A stretch of 64,000 bases of DNA from Cylindrotheca closterium (lineage: Eukaryota > Bacillariophyta > Bacillariophyceae > Bacillariales > Bacillariaceae), in NCBI GenBank assembly GCA_933822405.4, contig CAKOGP040000125.1:29253-93252 (forward strand), written 5' to 3'. Of this stretch, positions 40,837-52,000 are shown one piece after another. The notes beneath the pieces are model-generated. The model searched no databases and was not told where the DNA came from. It worked only from the letters and a program-made list of their open reading frames with translations. A program made the translations under genes and the position numbers. Each line of letters starts with the position of its first letter. The stretch's first letter is position 1.

Positions 40837-42378
40837 TCATGCTTTTGACTCCTTGACCTTCACCAAGAGCTTTGGGTCCTGGTTTGGGTGAGCGACTGAG
40901 AAGCCCTGATGATGCAAAGCAATAGTTGGTATTGGCTCGCTTGGATCTTCCAGTTTCATGTCCAGTTTCAGAAGCAACATGGCCAAGAAGACTCGAGACT
41001 CGTAGGAAATGAATTTGCGCCCAGGACACAAGTGCATACCACCCCCAAATGGACGAAAATAACTTAATAAGCGTTTACCGTTCAACGCTTTCTTGGTAGG
41101 ATCGAGAAATCGGTCATATTGAAAGGTTTCGGGATTCTCAAAAATAGAAGGGTGCATGTGTGCTGTAGCAGAGTATGCCATGATACGGGTTCCTTTTTCA
41201 ATCAAGTATTTGGGACCACTACTTTCCTTGGGATTGAGGACGAAGTCTCCTGTGACACTGCGAACGATGAAGGCGGATTGGTACATTCGTAGGCACTCCT
41301 TGAAGCAAGATTCCAAGAGTGGCATTTTATCAAGCTCTTCCAAGGTGAATGGATCCTCCTTATTTGCTTTCTTATCGGCCACATGCTTGACTTCCTTGGC
41401 GCATGCCTCGAATGCTTTCGGAGTTTTCAGCAACTGACAAAGTACCCAAAAGACAGCCGGAACGGAGTTCGACACAGTGGCGACGATGAGTCCAACGTTC
41501 ATTCGAGCAAGTACCTCAGGAATGTGGCCATATATAGGCTTCCTTGCTTTCATAAACTCGGATAAACCCTCGTCAACTTTAGGCGTCATAAGCATCTGAA
41601 CCAGTCGCTCACGAGCATCGGTATTCTCTTTCGTAATAAAGGATGGGGCTTCGGCATAGAGGCTTGGAACGCCTTCTTCGAACTTGGCATACGTTTCAAT
41701 GATTTGGTCTTGTGTCATTAGCCCATTGCTGATAACGGGCCCAACAGAGGCGAAAAAGATAAACTCTCTTACAAACTCAAACATACGGACAGATTTCCAC
41801 TCGCCATCAGTCTCTGATAGACCCATGGCTTCAAGTCTGCCTCCAATGACTCTTTGCACAGCCTCCATGTTCTTGTACAGTTGATCCGCCTTGAGTTTGT
41901 GGAAATCTGCAAACACAACCTTTTGTACTTCCTCGTCATTTGTAATTTCTTCCGCAGTAACTGGATCTATCCCACAAAGAGTCACCAAGGCTTGCCGTCG
42001 CAAGGACGAAGAATCAATTTCTTGAATCGAATCTTTGAATGGGGTAAATACCAAATCCGGATCTTCGATGAATACACATGTCGTCCCGTTGACAGTCGCA
42101 GTAAAGACTGGAGCATCCAACTTTTTGGCAGTATCATATATGAAATCCACGATTAACCTGCTGACAAATTGCAAACCAACACCAATGTACGGGACGTAAG
42201 ATGTCAAATGAGGAGGAAGACGCACACCATCTGGAAGTTTTCTTCTCTTTTGAAATGCTAACACAGACGAAACTGTATAAATGGTAACCGCTGTTGCAGC
42301 TAAGGACAGCAGGGTGACATGAGCGGTGTTCGGCTTTATGCTACTTGTTGCAAGAGTTTGGAGAAGACTTGCCGTCAT
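40837..42378 (-). CDS. Cytochrome P450, tandem copy 2
   Basis: 513 aa, single exon, start at MTASLLQTLATSSIKPN. It has the same architecture as copy 1: N-terminal anchor, VRLPPHLTSYVPYIG, I helix VATVSNSVPAVFWVLCQLL without the conserved Thr, KECLRMYQSAF with ExxR, and heme loop FGGGMHLCPGRKF (here Pro, as in most P450s). Identity with copy 1 is high throughout, with more differences in the region around residues 110-190, which in P450s includes the B-C substrate-recognition loop, and in the F-G area. A tandem duplication followed by substrate divergence is the likely history. It is probably ER-bound with an external reductase; no reductase gene is nearby. Confidence 0.88.
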   Translation of the reverse strand: MTASLLQTLATSSIKPNTAHVTLLSLAATAVTIYTVSSVLAFQKRRKLPDGVRLPPHLTSYVPYIGVGLQFVSRLIVDFIYDTAKKLDAPVFTATVNGTTCVFIEDPDLVFTPFKDSIQEIDSSSLRRQALVTLCGIDPVTAEEITNDEEVQKVVFADFHKLKADQLYKNMEAVQRVIGGRLEAMGLSETDGEWKSVRMFEFVREFIFFASVGPVISNGLMTQDQIIETYAKFEEGVPSLYAEAPSFITKENTDARERLVQMLMTPKVDEGLSEFMKARKPIYGHIPEVLARMNVGLIVATVSNSVPAVFWVLCQLLKTPKAFEACAKEVKHVADKKANKEDPFTLEELDKMPLLESCFKECLRMYQSAFIVRSVTGDFVLNPKESSGPKYLIEKGTRIMAYSATAHMHPSIFENPETFQYDRFLDPTKKALNGKRLLSYFRPFGGGMHLCPGRKFISYESRVFLAMLLLKLDMKLEDPSEPIPTIALHHQGFSVAHPNQDPKLLVKVKESKA

Positions 42379-42812
42379 CGTTGAAGGGTTTGCGTTGTAT
42401 GTTATTATTATTGTGTGCGAATATATACCGGTTCGAATGAATCAATTTTTAAAATAATCGTAAACTTTCATTCGTTCGTACCTACCGGTACCGGTACACG
42501 TGTACCTACTTCTCGTACCGGTATTTTTTAAAACTACCAATGTACTCCACAGATGCCTATTTAAATACTACTCCACGGGAGAAAAATCTGGGAACTCGGG
42601 AATGCCGGTGGGGTTTGCGGATATGCGGGTTGCGGGAGAAACTTTTCTATCATCGAACCTACGATTCGTCAAAGTAGTTCAAATGAATTTAGAGGAATGG
42701 TTTAAAGATGCTATGAGTTTTATGTTGAATATGATATGACCGGCAACCCAAAATTGCACTTTTAAAAAGTGCTTTTTCGATTGGAGTATTATGTCGTCCT
42801 TCTTTCTTCCGT
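42379..42812. other. Intergenic, repeat-like CCGGTACC strings
   Basis: Between the P450 start and the VWA 3' end. The run ACCTACCGGTACCGGTACAC at about 42480-42499 is short-period and GC-rich. No gene. Confidence 0.45.
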
Positions 42813-44393
42813 CTAGGGCTTCTTGAAGGCATTGGACATCTTCATCTTGTATTTATTCTGATAGCAAGCGTCGACGCCTGATGTAGAAGCACACGCGCGT
42901 TGCTGCTTCATAGATCGGTACATATTCTTGGATCGATGCCCACTGTATGTGACTTCTTCGTAGTCTTGCATGGCATGACAAAGCTTGAGTTCCAACTTTG
43001 AGAATGTTTCGTCATCCTTGTCATAGGCTTCCGATGCTTTGATTGCAGCAGCCATGTTTTGCAGACGGGCCTCGGCTTGGGCACGCTGATTGTTTCTTGC
43101 TTCTCTGTCAGCCTCTTCCAATTCTCGAGCGACCCAGATTCGCATCCATTGGCTCTCGACGTATTTTTTAATGGCTGAGATCTCATTGCTATCTGGACGG
43201 GCAACATTGCAGCTTCGTGGCTCTGTTTGTGCAGGCTTCTTGCTCAAGACCTCCATGTACGAAAGCGACGCAACGAAATGTGGGACGGGCTCGTCACTCG
43301 CGACATTGGAAAGATCAAAGTCCACAATCACGTCCCGGTGTTCTTCAGCATAGAAATCACCAATATTGACAGTAAAAGTACCATCACCTCGATTAATCTT
43401 TTTGTCATGATGGACGTCGCGAATCTTGACTCCGTTGGTGGCTGCCTCAGAAGGGACAGAAACCTTTAGCACGGCGCTTTGTGCCATGATGGACATGATG
43501 CCACCCATGGCATCTCCAAATGCAGCGTATACATCGGAATCGTTTTCCACAAAATAGTAACCTCCACCAGCTGTTGCTTCCGAGAGACCTTGGAGCATGT
43601 CGGAGTTATGGTCGGACCCATATCCGAAACAGAACAACGAGACGGGTGCTTGGATATTTTCCGCTGTGATATCTAGTTGGGCATTGACGACCAATTGAGC
43701 ACTTATAGTGCTACTCGTCCACAGGCCGTCGGTTAATGCAGCAGACACGCCTGTGGCAGAGTCCGCGGTGAGACGATTTACTGTTTGCACCAAAGTGTTG
43801 GTATTCTGGATGCCTTCGTTTGCCAGACCATCAGTCAGCAAAAAGAGAGAGCGAACAGAGTTTGGGTTGCAAATGAGCAAGAGTTCTTTCCATGCCATCA
43901 TCAGACCACCAGATAGGTTGGTGCAGCCTTCGGTGTTGATTTGTTTGATCTGGTTCAATGCACTCTCCTTATTTTCCTTGTTCATGATCGCAGCTGGAAT
44001 GATAACCCTCACACGGCTCCCAAAGACAATTAAGCCAAAACGATCCTTCGAGCCAAGCGGTCGCAACATCGCTTCCAAGGTACTCTTACAATCATTAAGC
44101 TTTTGACCGGACATGGAACCAGAGATATCCAAAGCAACCACAATATCCAAAGCGCTGGTTCGATCATTCATTTCTTCTGGCATGTCAGAAGCTTCAATCG
44201 AAACACAAGCAGAAGTCCAAATTTTGTTGGCTGAATTGATGCCCACCGAGTCGTACTTGGGATTCACAGAAAGCTTAAGTACATTAAATGTGGTGGGTTG
44301 GTCCACGACCGTGGCATCCATGGCTTCCACACCAGAAGTACTTTCCACAGTGGATTGAATCGTCCAATCATCAGTAATGTTCGAGAATGTCAT
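42813..44393 (-). CDS. VWA-domain protein, third paralogue
   Basis: 526 aa from the Met codon at 44393 (MTFSNITDDWTIQ), the start that aligns with MRSQENTEDWTV of the two copies at 3.8 and 7.0 kb; seven residues are open upstream. It is diverged but collinear. MIDAS residues are kept (DISGSMSGQKL, GCTNLSGG, LLTDGLANEG). The variable loop after the third MIDAS strand is short here and uncharged (SSTISAQLVVNAQLDIT). GSDHNSDMLQGLSEATAGGGYYF and the C-terminal basic tail SNAFKKP match the others. It therefore represents the ancestral single-copy form or an older dispersed duplicate. Role as above: metal-dependent protein binding, inferred. Confidence 0.85.
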   Translation of the reverse strand: MTFSNITDDWTIQSTVESTSGVEAMDATVVDQPTTFNVLKLSVNPKYDSVGINSANKIWTSACVSIEASDMPEEMNDRTSALDIVVALDISGSMSGQKLNDCKSTLEAMLRPLGSKDRFGLIVFGSRVRVIIPAAIMNKENKESALNQIKQINTEGCTNLSGGLMMAWKELLLICNPNSVRSLFLLTDGLANEGIQNTNTLVQTVNRLTADSATGVSAALTDGLWTSSTISAQLVVNAQLDITAENIQAPVSLFCFGYGSDHNSDMLQGLSEATAGGGYYFVENDSDVYAAFGDAMGGIMSIMAQSAVLKVSVPSEAATNGVKIRDVHHDKKINRGDGTFTVNIGDFYAEEHRDVIVDFDLSNVASDEPVPHFVASLSYMEVLSKKPAQTEPRSCNVARPDSNEISAIKKYVESQWMRIWVARELEEADREARNNQRAQAEARLQNMAAAIKASEAYDKDDETFSKLELKLCHAMQDYEEVTYSGHRSKNMYRSMKQQRACASTSGVDACYQNKYKMKMSNAFKKP

Positions 44394-45149
44394 TGTTCTG
44401 TTCGAATGCTTCAAATAAAGTTGTCCCGCTGCACTTTATGAGGCTAATGTCATCGTTGGGCGAAACATGCCAACCATAGGCACGTCTCAAGAGAAAATGT
44501 ACGTTTGACAGGAAATGAGAATAGCAGTAATACGCACGTCTTAATGGGTCTCATCTGGCTTCTGTGCGTTGCATGACGAGTGAGGAGCGAGTACCTGCTA
44601 CTTGTACGCATATAGTCCTGCGGCTCCAGGCTTTTCACATTCCCTGCGACAGTCGTATTTGTTGTTAAAGGGCTCCCGTATACAAGAACAGTGTCCCCAA
44701 ACGATCCTACGATTCGTATTCCTTAATACCGTAGATACAGAGTTGTCCGAATAGAAAGCAGATGGTTGTGTCAGCAATATATATTGTAGACTAGCACGGT
44801 GCAGCCGACACTTCCTCCAATCAATCATCTTGTATGCAGCAACCAACCATAGCTCCACTTCAGATTCTTCATCCAAGACAGAATATAGATCGTGAAAGTG
44901 ATAATGATGAAGGTCCCGGGAGATGCGGTTACTAGCGGGCTCGCGAAGTAGCATCGGTATGATGATTGGGTACGTGTACTGTTATGGGAGGAAATAATCA
45001 CACTTTTTGCCCTTTCCCAACGGTTGTGGCTGGATCAGTCCTTTCGCACCAAGCAGTGTTGCTGGATCCAAACTTCATATGAGCTTTGTTGAGTCCACTG
45101 ATTCGTGAAGAGTAGCTCTCCACAGTATATAGTTGCAATATGACATGCT
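44394..45149. other. Intergenic, no gene seen
   Basis: Minus-strand frames at 44450-44638 and 44598-44954 have stops and no motifs. A CGGCTCCAGGC-type GC-rich stretch is present. Nothing assignable. Confidence 0.4.
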
Positions 45150-45992
45150 TCAGCGCTGTTCTGTATTCCTTCTGATATGGCTGCTCAGCCTGGCTTGTCG
45201 AAGCCGGCGCTCCCTCTCAACCATAACCAACAACTCAAGAGATGATGACAATCCATTCAGGCGCATGGCTGGTGCCGCGAATCCCATCGATGCCGGTGCA
45301 CCTGCGTACAAGGACGGCAGATCTATTTGCATTGGAATATGTCCCAAAGGAAGTAAGGGTGGGCCGGATACCATAGGCAAGGCCCCTCTCAGCGTCTCCT
45401 GATGTCCCATCGTGCCCCGTGACAGGAATCCAGCTCTTGCAACAGTGGACATCCTAGAAAAAGCTAGCAGCCCAGAAACGCGCTCTCGACCAATGCCAGC
45501 CGAATTATTTTCCAGTACTTGGCCAGTATGAGCTCCTGCGTGTGGGTACGCTGCTGCTGAGAAACCACTGGCACCACTACGTTTGTCACCCAAGTCTGCC
45601 TCAGTTCGTATTCTGATTCTTGGACATCGCATTGCATGGCCCACCTTCTTGATAGCCTCATCAGCGTCCGCTTCAATCCATCCATCTAGTCCCTCTTCCT
45701 GCTTCAAAAATTTCATCCCTGCTTCGATCAGTTCTTTGTAGATTTCATGGACAAGCTTTCTCTTCCCTCCGCGTCCGGCACCTTGATACCGATCTCTGTA
45801 ACCTTCTATGACAAGCCGCATTCTCTTGTTTCCAGGATGATTATTGCAACCTTTCCCTCTGCCAAACAGAATACAATCATCATCGGCAGTCGACCAGACA
45901 GTTGCAGTCGCGGCAGCAGACGATTTGGTTTCTAGCTTTGGCTCCTCATCAGACAATGCCTCGCTTGCTGATTGCTTGGCGGTATCATCCAT
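45150..45992 (-). CDS. DUF6824-family protein B
   Basis: 280 aa, single exon, start MDDTAKQSASEALSDEEPK. The domain (about residues 38-125) has DCILFGRGKGCNNHPGNKRM, YRDRYQGAGRGGKRKLVHEIY and KVGHAMRC, matching the LFGRG...NNHPGN..R signature and the closing KV.HA.R of the family. It lacks the GGRFLK block in its usual form (GMKFLKQEEGLDGWIEAD instead). The C-terminal half is Gly/Ala/Pro/Met-rich and low in complexity. Together with the gene at 16227-17171 this shows the family dispersed in the genome. Function unknown; nuclear role inferred only from composition. Confidence 0.72.
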   Translation of the reverse strand: MDDTAKQSASEALSDEEPKLETKSSAAATATVWSTADDDCILFGRGKGCNNHPGNKRMRLVIEGYRDRYQGAGRGGKRKLVHEIYKELIEAGMKFLKQEEGLDGWIEADADEAIKKVGHAMRCPRIRIRTEADLGDKRSGASGFSAAAYPHAGAHTGQVLENNSAGIGRERVSGLLAFSRMSTVARAGFLSRGTMGHQETLRGALPMVSGPPLLPLGHIPMQIDLPSLYAGAPASMGFAAPAMRLNGLSSSLELLVMVERERRLRQARLSSHIRRNTEQR

Positions 45993-46336
45993 CTAGTTGA
46001 TGTACCTGCTGAAATCGTATCAATTGAATGGCTGCTGGGCCTTCCTATAGCCCTTGAAATATAAAAGAAAAGACAAAAAGAAAACGACTGTCGCTCAATA
46101 TATCGTTACCGTTCACATCAGCAGCACCAGCAGATCGAGCTCATAAAATATATGCAATTTCCCCCCAATTTTCGTACGAAACCCGCGGAATAAACCGGCA
46201 ATTCTGCGTGCTACAGTTAGGGTTATCCCGCATATATGGAGCGCAGATTGCGCCTTTCGGTATTAGATGATGCTCGTCGTAAAGCGAACTTGGCGTCCCT
46301 GGCATCTCCATGCATGATGTCCACCTTGGAGTGTGG

Positions 46337-46690
46337 CGATACTATGAGCTTCTATGTCCAATGGTGAACTTTGTTGGTCAGCACTGGTAGGAAGTGGGGC
46401 AACAACTCACAAATTTTAGGAGGAATCATCAGCGTTTTGCTTTCTTTTGTCAGCCGCAGAACCTGCACCGGTTGGTGAGCCCACAATGAGAGATTCAATC
46501 ACTAGAGATGCGAGGTTGCACTTCTCGATACTATGAGCTTCTATGTTCAATGATGAAGTGTGTTTGGCAACACTGGTAAGGCGGGGGACAACAACTCACA
46601 ATTGTCGGGAACCAGCCTTATCTTTTGTCAAAACCTACACCAGCTGTCGAGCCCATCACTGCGAGGAAGTCGTTTATCAGAGATCACAAG
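46337..46690. repeat. Diverged tandem repeat, about 190-bp period
   Basis: Both copies begin CGATACTATGAGCTTCTATGT (20 of 21 shown or better), at 46337 and 46526. They share ACAACAACTCACAA, CTTTTGTCA and GAGCCCA in the same order, with substitutions and gaps. Confidence 0.7.
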
Positions 46691-47770
46691 CTGCATGTCT
46701 CGGTTGCCCAAGTACAACGACAGGCAAACTGAAAGCTGCCAGACAATCGTTTGAGTTGAAAGGAAAAGTGTAGCGAAAGATGCCTTGGTTGGTGCTAAAG
46801 GGCCGCCAGCGAGTGAATCACTTCTTCACCGCGGCCATCGTCGTCTGGGATACCGACTTCAATGACCACACACTATTATCATATATCGTGGACCTGTCAT
46901 ACTTTCGGTGTCGGCCCAACCATCCTTTGGAAAAAAGTTGTCATTCACAGGTAGTGGCCTGTATGCTCAGCAACATGAATATTTCAAATGTATGCTCCAA
47001 GGATTGGCGAGCCCCAGTGAAGCGTTTATTGTCCTTTCTTTCGAGCAACTGTGCGCTTTATGAATCATATGGTGGTATGATGCTGATATGGCTGTGAACA
47101 AACAAATCATTGAATCGTGGCGCCAGGAGGAGTCGTAAGCGAATATTGACTTCATTGCCTTTCTATCCTTCTGACGAGACATGACACGCCTCGTCTCTCT
47201 TGAGTTGTTAGTGGCCCAAGATCCCAATCCCTCCCTAGGTGAAACTTTTCAACACCTAGAAACACATAAAGAGCAATACGCTTCGTCGCTCGTTCGAGTT
47301 TTATTAGGCCTCTGAGGAGGCCCAGGTCAACAACTCCTTGGACCACTCATGGCAGCTTGTGACACTTCCCTTCGATATTCTGTTACTTTCCCATTGCCCC
47401 CTGATGAAGTGAAACGCATAATACGCATGTCGATAGAATGATGAGAAAAGAGCGTCTGCATTCAATGTTCTTCTTGCCTTTCATACTTCAGATGTCAACA
47501 TGGTGTCTCTCCTCCGCTGAAAGGCTCTATTTTCGATGCGAAATGTCCTGCACAGTCTCCCCTATGTCCATCCCAAATACTTGTAGCTGTAATAACTGGT
47601 AGTAGACCAATAGATTGGCTCTCCACGGACTTTTGTGTTACTTTGAGTTGGTTCAGCTTGTCTCACTGCGAAGAAACGGAATGGACCGCGCGCTTTCGTT
47701 CTACGATACCCACCGTCACCTGGAACTTGGTGTGATTTGTTACAATCTTACGACTGAATTCCTGTGCTAA

Positions 47771-47939
47771 AGCTAGATATTTAGCATATTCTTCAAAGAA
47801 TTAGCGATCAGCTGTCAGAAAGCGTCCCATCTGTTTCGACATGTGCCTCATTAGAATGAAATCACACACTGACGAGCTAGATATTTAGCACATTCTTCAC
47901 AGAATTTGCGATCAGCTGTCAGAAAGCGTCCCATCTGTT
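47771..47939. repeat. 65-bp direct repeat, offset 104 bp
   Basis: AGCTAGATATTTAGCA...GATCAGCTGTCAGAAAGCGTCCCATCTGTT occurs at 47771-47835 and 47875-47939 with only a few mismatches, separated by about 39 bp. Confidence 0.8.
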
Positions 47940-48101
47940 CTAATAAGTGACTGATCAACGCGAGTAAGAATCCGGGTTTCTCCAAGGACAATCGTATTTC
48001 TTATTGAAGGGCTATACAATAAGTACAATACCGGTACATTACACACTGCACAAAGTACAAATGATTCAAATGGAACCGGTACTGTAGGTAAGAGCCCCAC
48101 A

Positions 48102-48581
48102 GCAGCAGAGACCTATGAAGCCCTTGCACTGGCATACTTCCGACGAGGCATGATAGTAGGTACCATCAAGGCGTACAAAAGAACCATTAACGCTACTCGA
48201 AAGGTGTGGGGCAATGATCATCCATTTAAAAAGCTTGTGCTCGATCTTGCATGGTGAAAACCCGAGAAAAATGCGAGAGTACTGAACGAGCAGGGACTCG
48301 CAATGAAAGGGTAAAGTGATATAGAAAAGGCGATACAACTCTTCCAAAAGGCGCTTGATATTTACAAGGAAACCTCAAGTGTCGACCCCAATTTAATTGC
48401 AGCCTACGAGAATATTTCGGCTGTGAAAGATGATCAGAGGTTGCTGGAAGATACCATTGCGGCGAGTGCAGAATCCCTTAAAATTTGTCGAAGAATGGTT
48501 GGAGACGACCATCCTTACACGAAACGACACATGGAAGCGCATAGATCCTTGCTGAATCGCCTGTTGGCGAATCGTAGCTGA
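48102..48581 (+). pseudogene. TPR gene fragments, rearranged order
   Basis: Two pieces resemble the TPR pseudogene at 35.5-36.8 kb. 48102-48257 reads AETYEALALAYFRRGM, IKAYKRTI and GNDHPFKKLVLDLAW to a stop, matching that gene's C-terminal part. 48327-48581 reads KAIQLFQKALDIYKETSS, AAYENISAVKDD and GDDHPYTKRHMEAH, matching its N-terminal part plus a repeat end. Since the C-terminal piece comes first, this is probably the tail of one copy and the head of another, or a scrambled array. No start codon opens either piece. Confidence 0.6.
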
Positions 48582-49030
48582 GTAAGGGAGCTAATTTTGT
48601 GGAGTTGTCTCAACGGAAACAAGAGTTTGACTTATGTGGGCGAATGAAGGGAACGCTGGATGACTAGCAGTCTCCAGTCTGGAATTGCACCGGCACTCAA
48701 GACGCTACTTTATTGCAAACGAAATGCAACAGTCCGTGGTTTGGATGTCTTGTGCTCTGATAACGAATGGGTGCCCTCCCAATCGAATGTAGCTCCTTTG
48801 AACGCGCAGCTGACGGAGTTTGGTGGTGCCGATCAATTCCAGGCGCAAACACGGCAGAAATGCTGTGTCACCACAATGGCATCAAGACAATCCCCATACC
48901 AAGTTATATCTGCCGATGTGCCTTTTTGGGGGTTTGAGAGCTTAAACTGGACCTAACCATCAATATAAGGTAATGATGAAGTAATTGTCACAGTATCTAC
49001 TTCATTCAAAAACAAAATTTGGTTATTTCG
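48582..49030. other. Intergenic, weak open frame
   Basis: A 98-aa plus-strand frame at 48660-48956 has no recognised domain and lies close to the Vac14 3' end. I do not call it a gene. Confidence 0.35.
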
Positions 49031-52000
49031 CTAAGTTTCATCACTTCCCGCCCATTGCTGCTTCCATGACTCATCTTCGTCATCATTCGGCAATAGATCC
49101 TTCATACCGCCATCTTTCTCCATCGAGTTGAAATCGTTGTAGCTATTGCTCACTTCCTCGATGGTCAGCCCAGCTTCATGACGCCTCATCTTCTCGTCTC
49201 GCAATTTTGCTTGGGTTTCAAGTTCTTCCTCTTTCGAAGCGTATCCCAGCCACTCTCTTCGATCAGTGCCGGGATCCTTTGTTTCTTGTGCTGTTTCCGA
49301 TTTGGATTCGCTAAAACCAATCGCTTCAATACTTTCTGCTCTGATGGTCTCCCACAAAGCATCACAATGCAGAGTTCGAACTTCTAGTACTCGATTGACA
49401 AATATCTCCGTGTCGGGTAGGATCGTGTGGTCCTCCGATCGCGCATTGACTCCCGATTGACGGAATCGAGAAATGCTGACCAGTCGATCTCGGAGGACAG
49501 TGTAGCAAGTACTCTGTGGAATACACATTAGTAGCGATCTCAAAGTTTGGAAGAGCATCGTACCGCTACCCTCTGCCATTGGATTTTTGTCTTCTTCCAG
49601 CATCCGAATGTGCAAGTGGCTGCGTATTCAATAAAGCAACAAACATAGTCAGCCAAAAGGTGGTGCCAACAATAAATCTAAAGTAGCATGTCATTGCAAT
49701 CTTACCGAAACAACGGCCGTTCGAGCATTTCAATCAATTTGTCCACCTCTAGTAAAAACATCAAATGAATGTCGATTGGATTGATCTGCTTGACAAAGAG
49801 AGATGCCGTTCGGAAGGCTCCTCCCCACAGACACAATGAAGTGGACGCGACCAGATTGTGGGAAAAGGTATGAAGCAGAATGTGGAACAACCTCCTTCGA
49901 CGCTTGCTTTCTTCTGTTTTTTCCTCTTTCGAAATGCAGTCTTTGAGCCTATCCCTCAATGATTTGGCCTCCTGTGCATTGAGAAGTACGTGGCACATTT
50001 GAGCAACGAACGAACTGACAAACTGCAGACTCCTTGAAAGAGGAGCTTGTTGCGAAGATCCTCCGTTGATTCGCTGCGCCGCAATTTGCACGCTTGTAAA
50101 TCGCTCGAGCTCGACAACGAATGAGACAAAGACAAACTCTGGTGGCTGCAATCGACACATGTAGGCAACCACTCGCGAAAAGTCCATGATCAAATGAGTA
50201 TTGTAAGCATGCAGTTCGATCAGGCCACGAAAGACTTCTCTGTCCCGTGATTGAAGTTGCAGTCTAGAAAGGTCGAGCAATCCCAATGAATATCTAACGC
50301 TGTTTTCCGCAACGGGAGGCCCACCAGTAATGGAATCTTCATTCTCAGGCAGCACATCGGGCGACAAATTGCGGGAGAATCCTTCTTCTCCCTCCACTGG
50401 AATAGTGATCTTTGCAAGCACAATTAAACTCTTGTAGATGATGCGTTCTGGTGGATGATCTACCAACTGATGAATGATGGGAAGGATGAACTCTTGTGCA
50501 TACTGCAGTACGAGAGAAATAATGCGCAGATGTGTTAGTGATTTCATGATTTGATTATGGACAATGAAATGGAACAGGGAATCGACAAAAGCCTTACATC
50601 CGCTTTTAGGACATCTGGAACAACATGCTCATATAAGACAATGATCCAATGCAAAGCACACAATCGCGACATGACCATAGAATCAACATCATTATCCTTG
50701 GTATCTTTCGATGCTCGGAACCAGCCTTGACTTTCAATCCCAGTTCCGTCCTGCTTGACATCCATTCGATAGGGTTTTCGTTCGACAGCAGGGGCATTCC
50801 GTCCATTGAGTCCTCCTGGACTATCCAACTCTTCTCGCAATGCTACAATAAAGCTATCCAAATGTTGAAAGTAGGCCTTTCCATGCTCCCTAACAGCGTA
50901 CTGAAGGCAAGAGTTGGTTTGCTCGGCCAATGCGTGCGTCGTCTGATCTGGTAAGAACGAGTCTTTGGCCGTCGCTTTGTTGTGGAAGGTATCTCCGATG
51001 CTGTCGAAATGAGATTTTGGAAACGAGGGTTTATGAAAAAGTGAGATGATGATGATAATCAACATGACAGAAAACGTATATTATTTCTTCGTACCTCAAC
51101 AAGATTCCTGGCAAGACATGGGGCAATGCATTTCGAACCGAAATGGTAGCTGCACTCAGTGGTTTGCTTTCGTCCCCCGCAGCTTTTGTCAACGCCTTGT
51201 TGGTGGCTCCTGGTGCTTCTTTTTCAGATCCTTCCACCACCGGCACAATCTTTTGCTCTTCTTCTTCTTCTTCCTGATCATCACTTCCAATGTGGGCCTT
51301 GACAATCCGTGAGATCCAGTACATGGCGACCTTTCGAACCAATGGATCTGGATGTTCCATGGTGGTCACCAAGGATTGCAAAATCTTGTCAAAATCCACT
51401 TGAATCCCATCCATATCCACAATGGCATCGTCTTGAATCTGATTCTGCTGGACCACCAACAATTTGGGTAGAACGGATTGCAAAAAGGCCAAGGCCGATT
51501 GACGAATCGCCAGTGTGGGGTCCGCCACCATGTCAAAGATACCCCCCAAAAACAAGTGCAGATATTCCAAAATGGGCGCCCCAATCAATTTTTCACCCAA
51601 TTCTTGGAGCCAGGTGAGTGTCAGTCGTTTGGTAGCCTTGTTGCGCATGTAGACAAAGCGGGCAAAGACGGGGACGCACGCATCCGCCGTGAAGGATCCC
51701 GAATTCATGGCACTGACAATGACTTCCTTTAATTTCTTGTCCAACAATTCGGCACCTGACTTCACATCCACATCGACATCGGCATACAAACTTCGTAGAA
51801 TTTCAAAAAGAATGAAAAAGTGTTGCACGGCCAAGTGTGGAATCACCTTGACGACATTGAACAAGGATTCGGTAGCATAATAGCGGACTCGTTGGGAATG
51901 ATCTTGACAGGCATGGACCACACTGGCCAGAATGAGGTCCCGACATTCTTGTGCAATGGGATGATTTTGGGGTGCCTTTTTCAAACCAATCGCAGAGGCT

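Larger units (their letters stand above)
45993..48101. other. Gene-poor, repeat-rich region
   Basis: No intact gene could be supported. Two kinds of diverged direct repeats are present (46337-46690 and 47771-47939). Open frames such as 46780-47097 read as random protein. A transposon graveyard is possible, but no reverse transcriptase, integrase or transposase motif was found. Confidence 0.5.

Noticed and set aside
48660..48956. 98-codon plus-strand frame next to the Vac14 3' end
   Set aside because: No recognisable domain, signal or conserved pattern; may be 3' UTR antisense.
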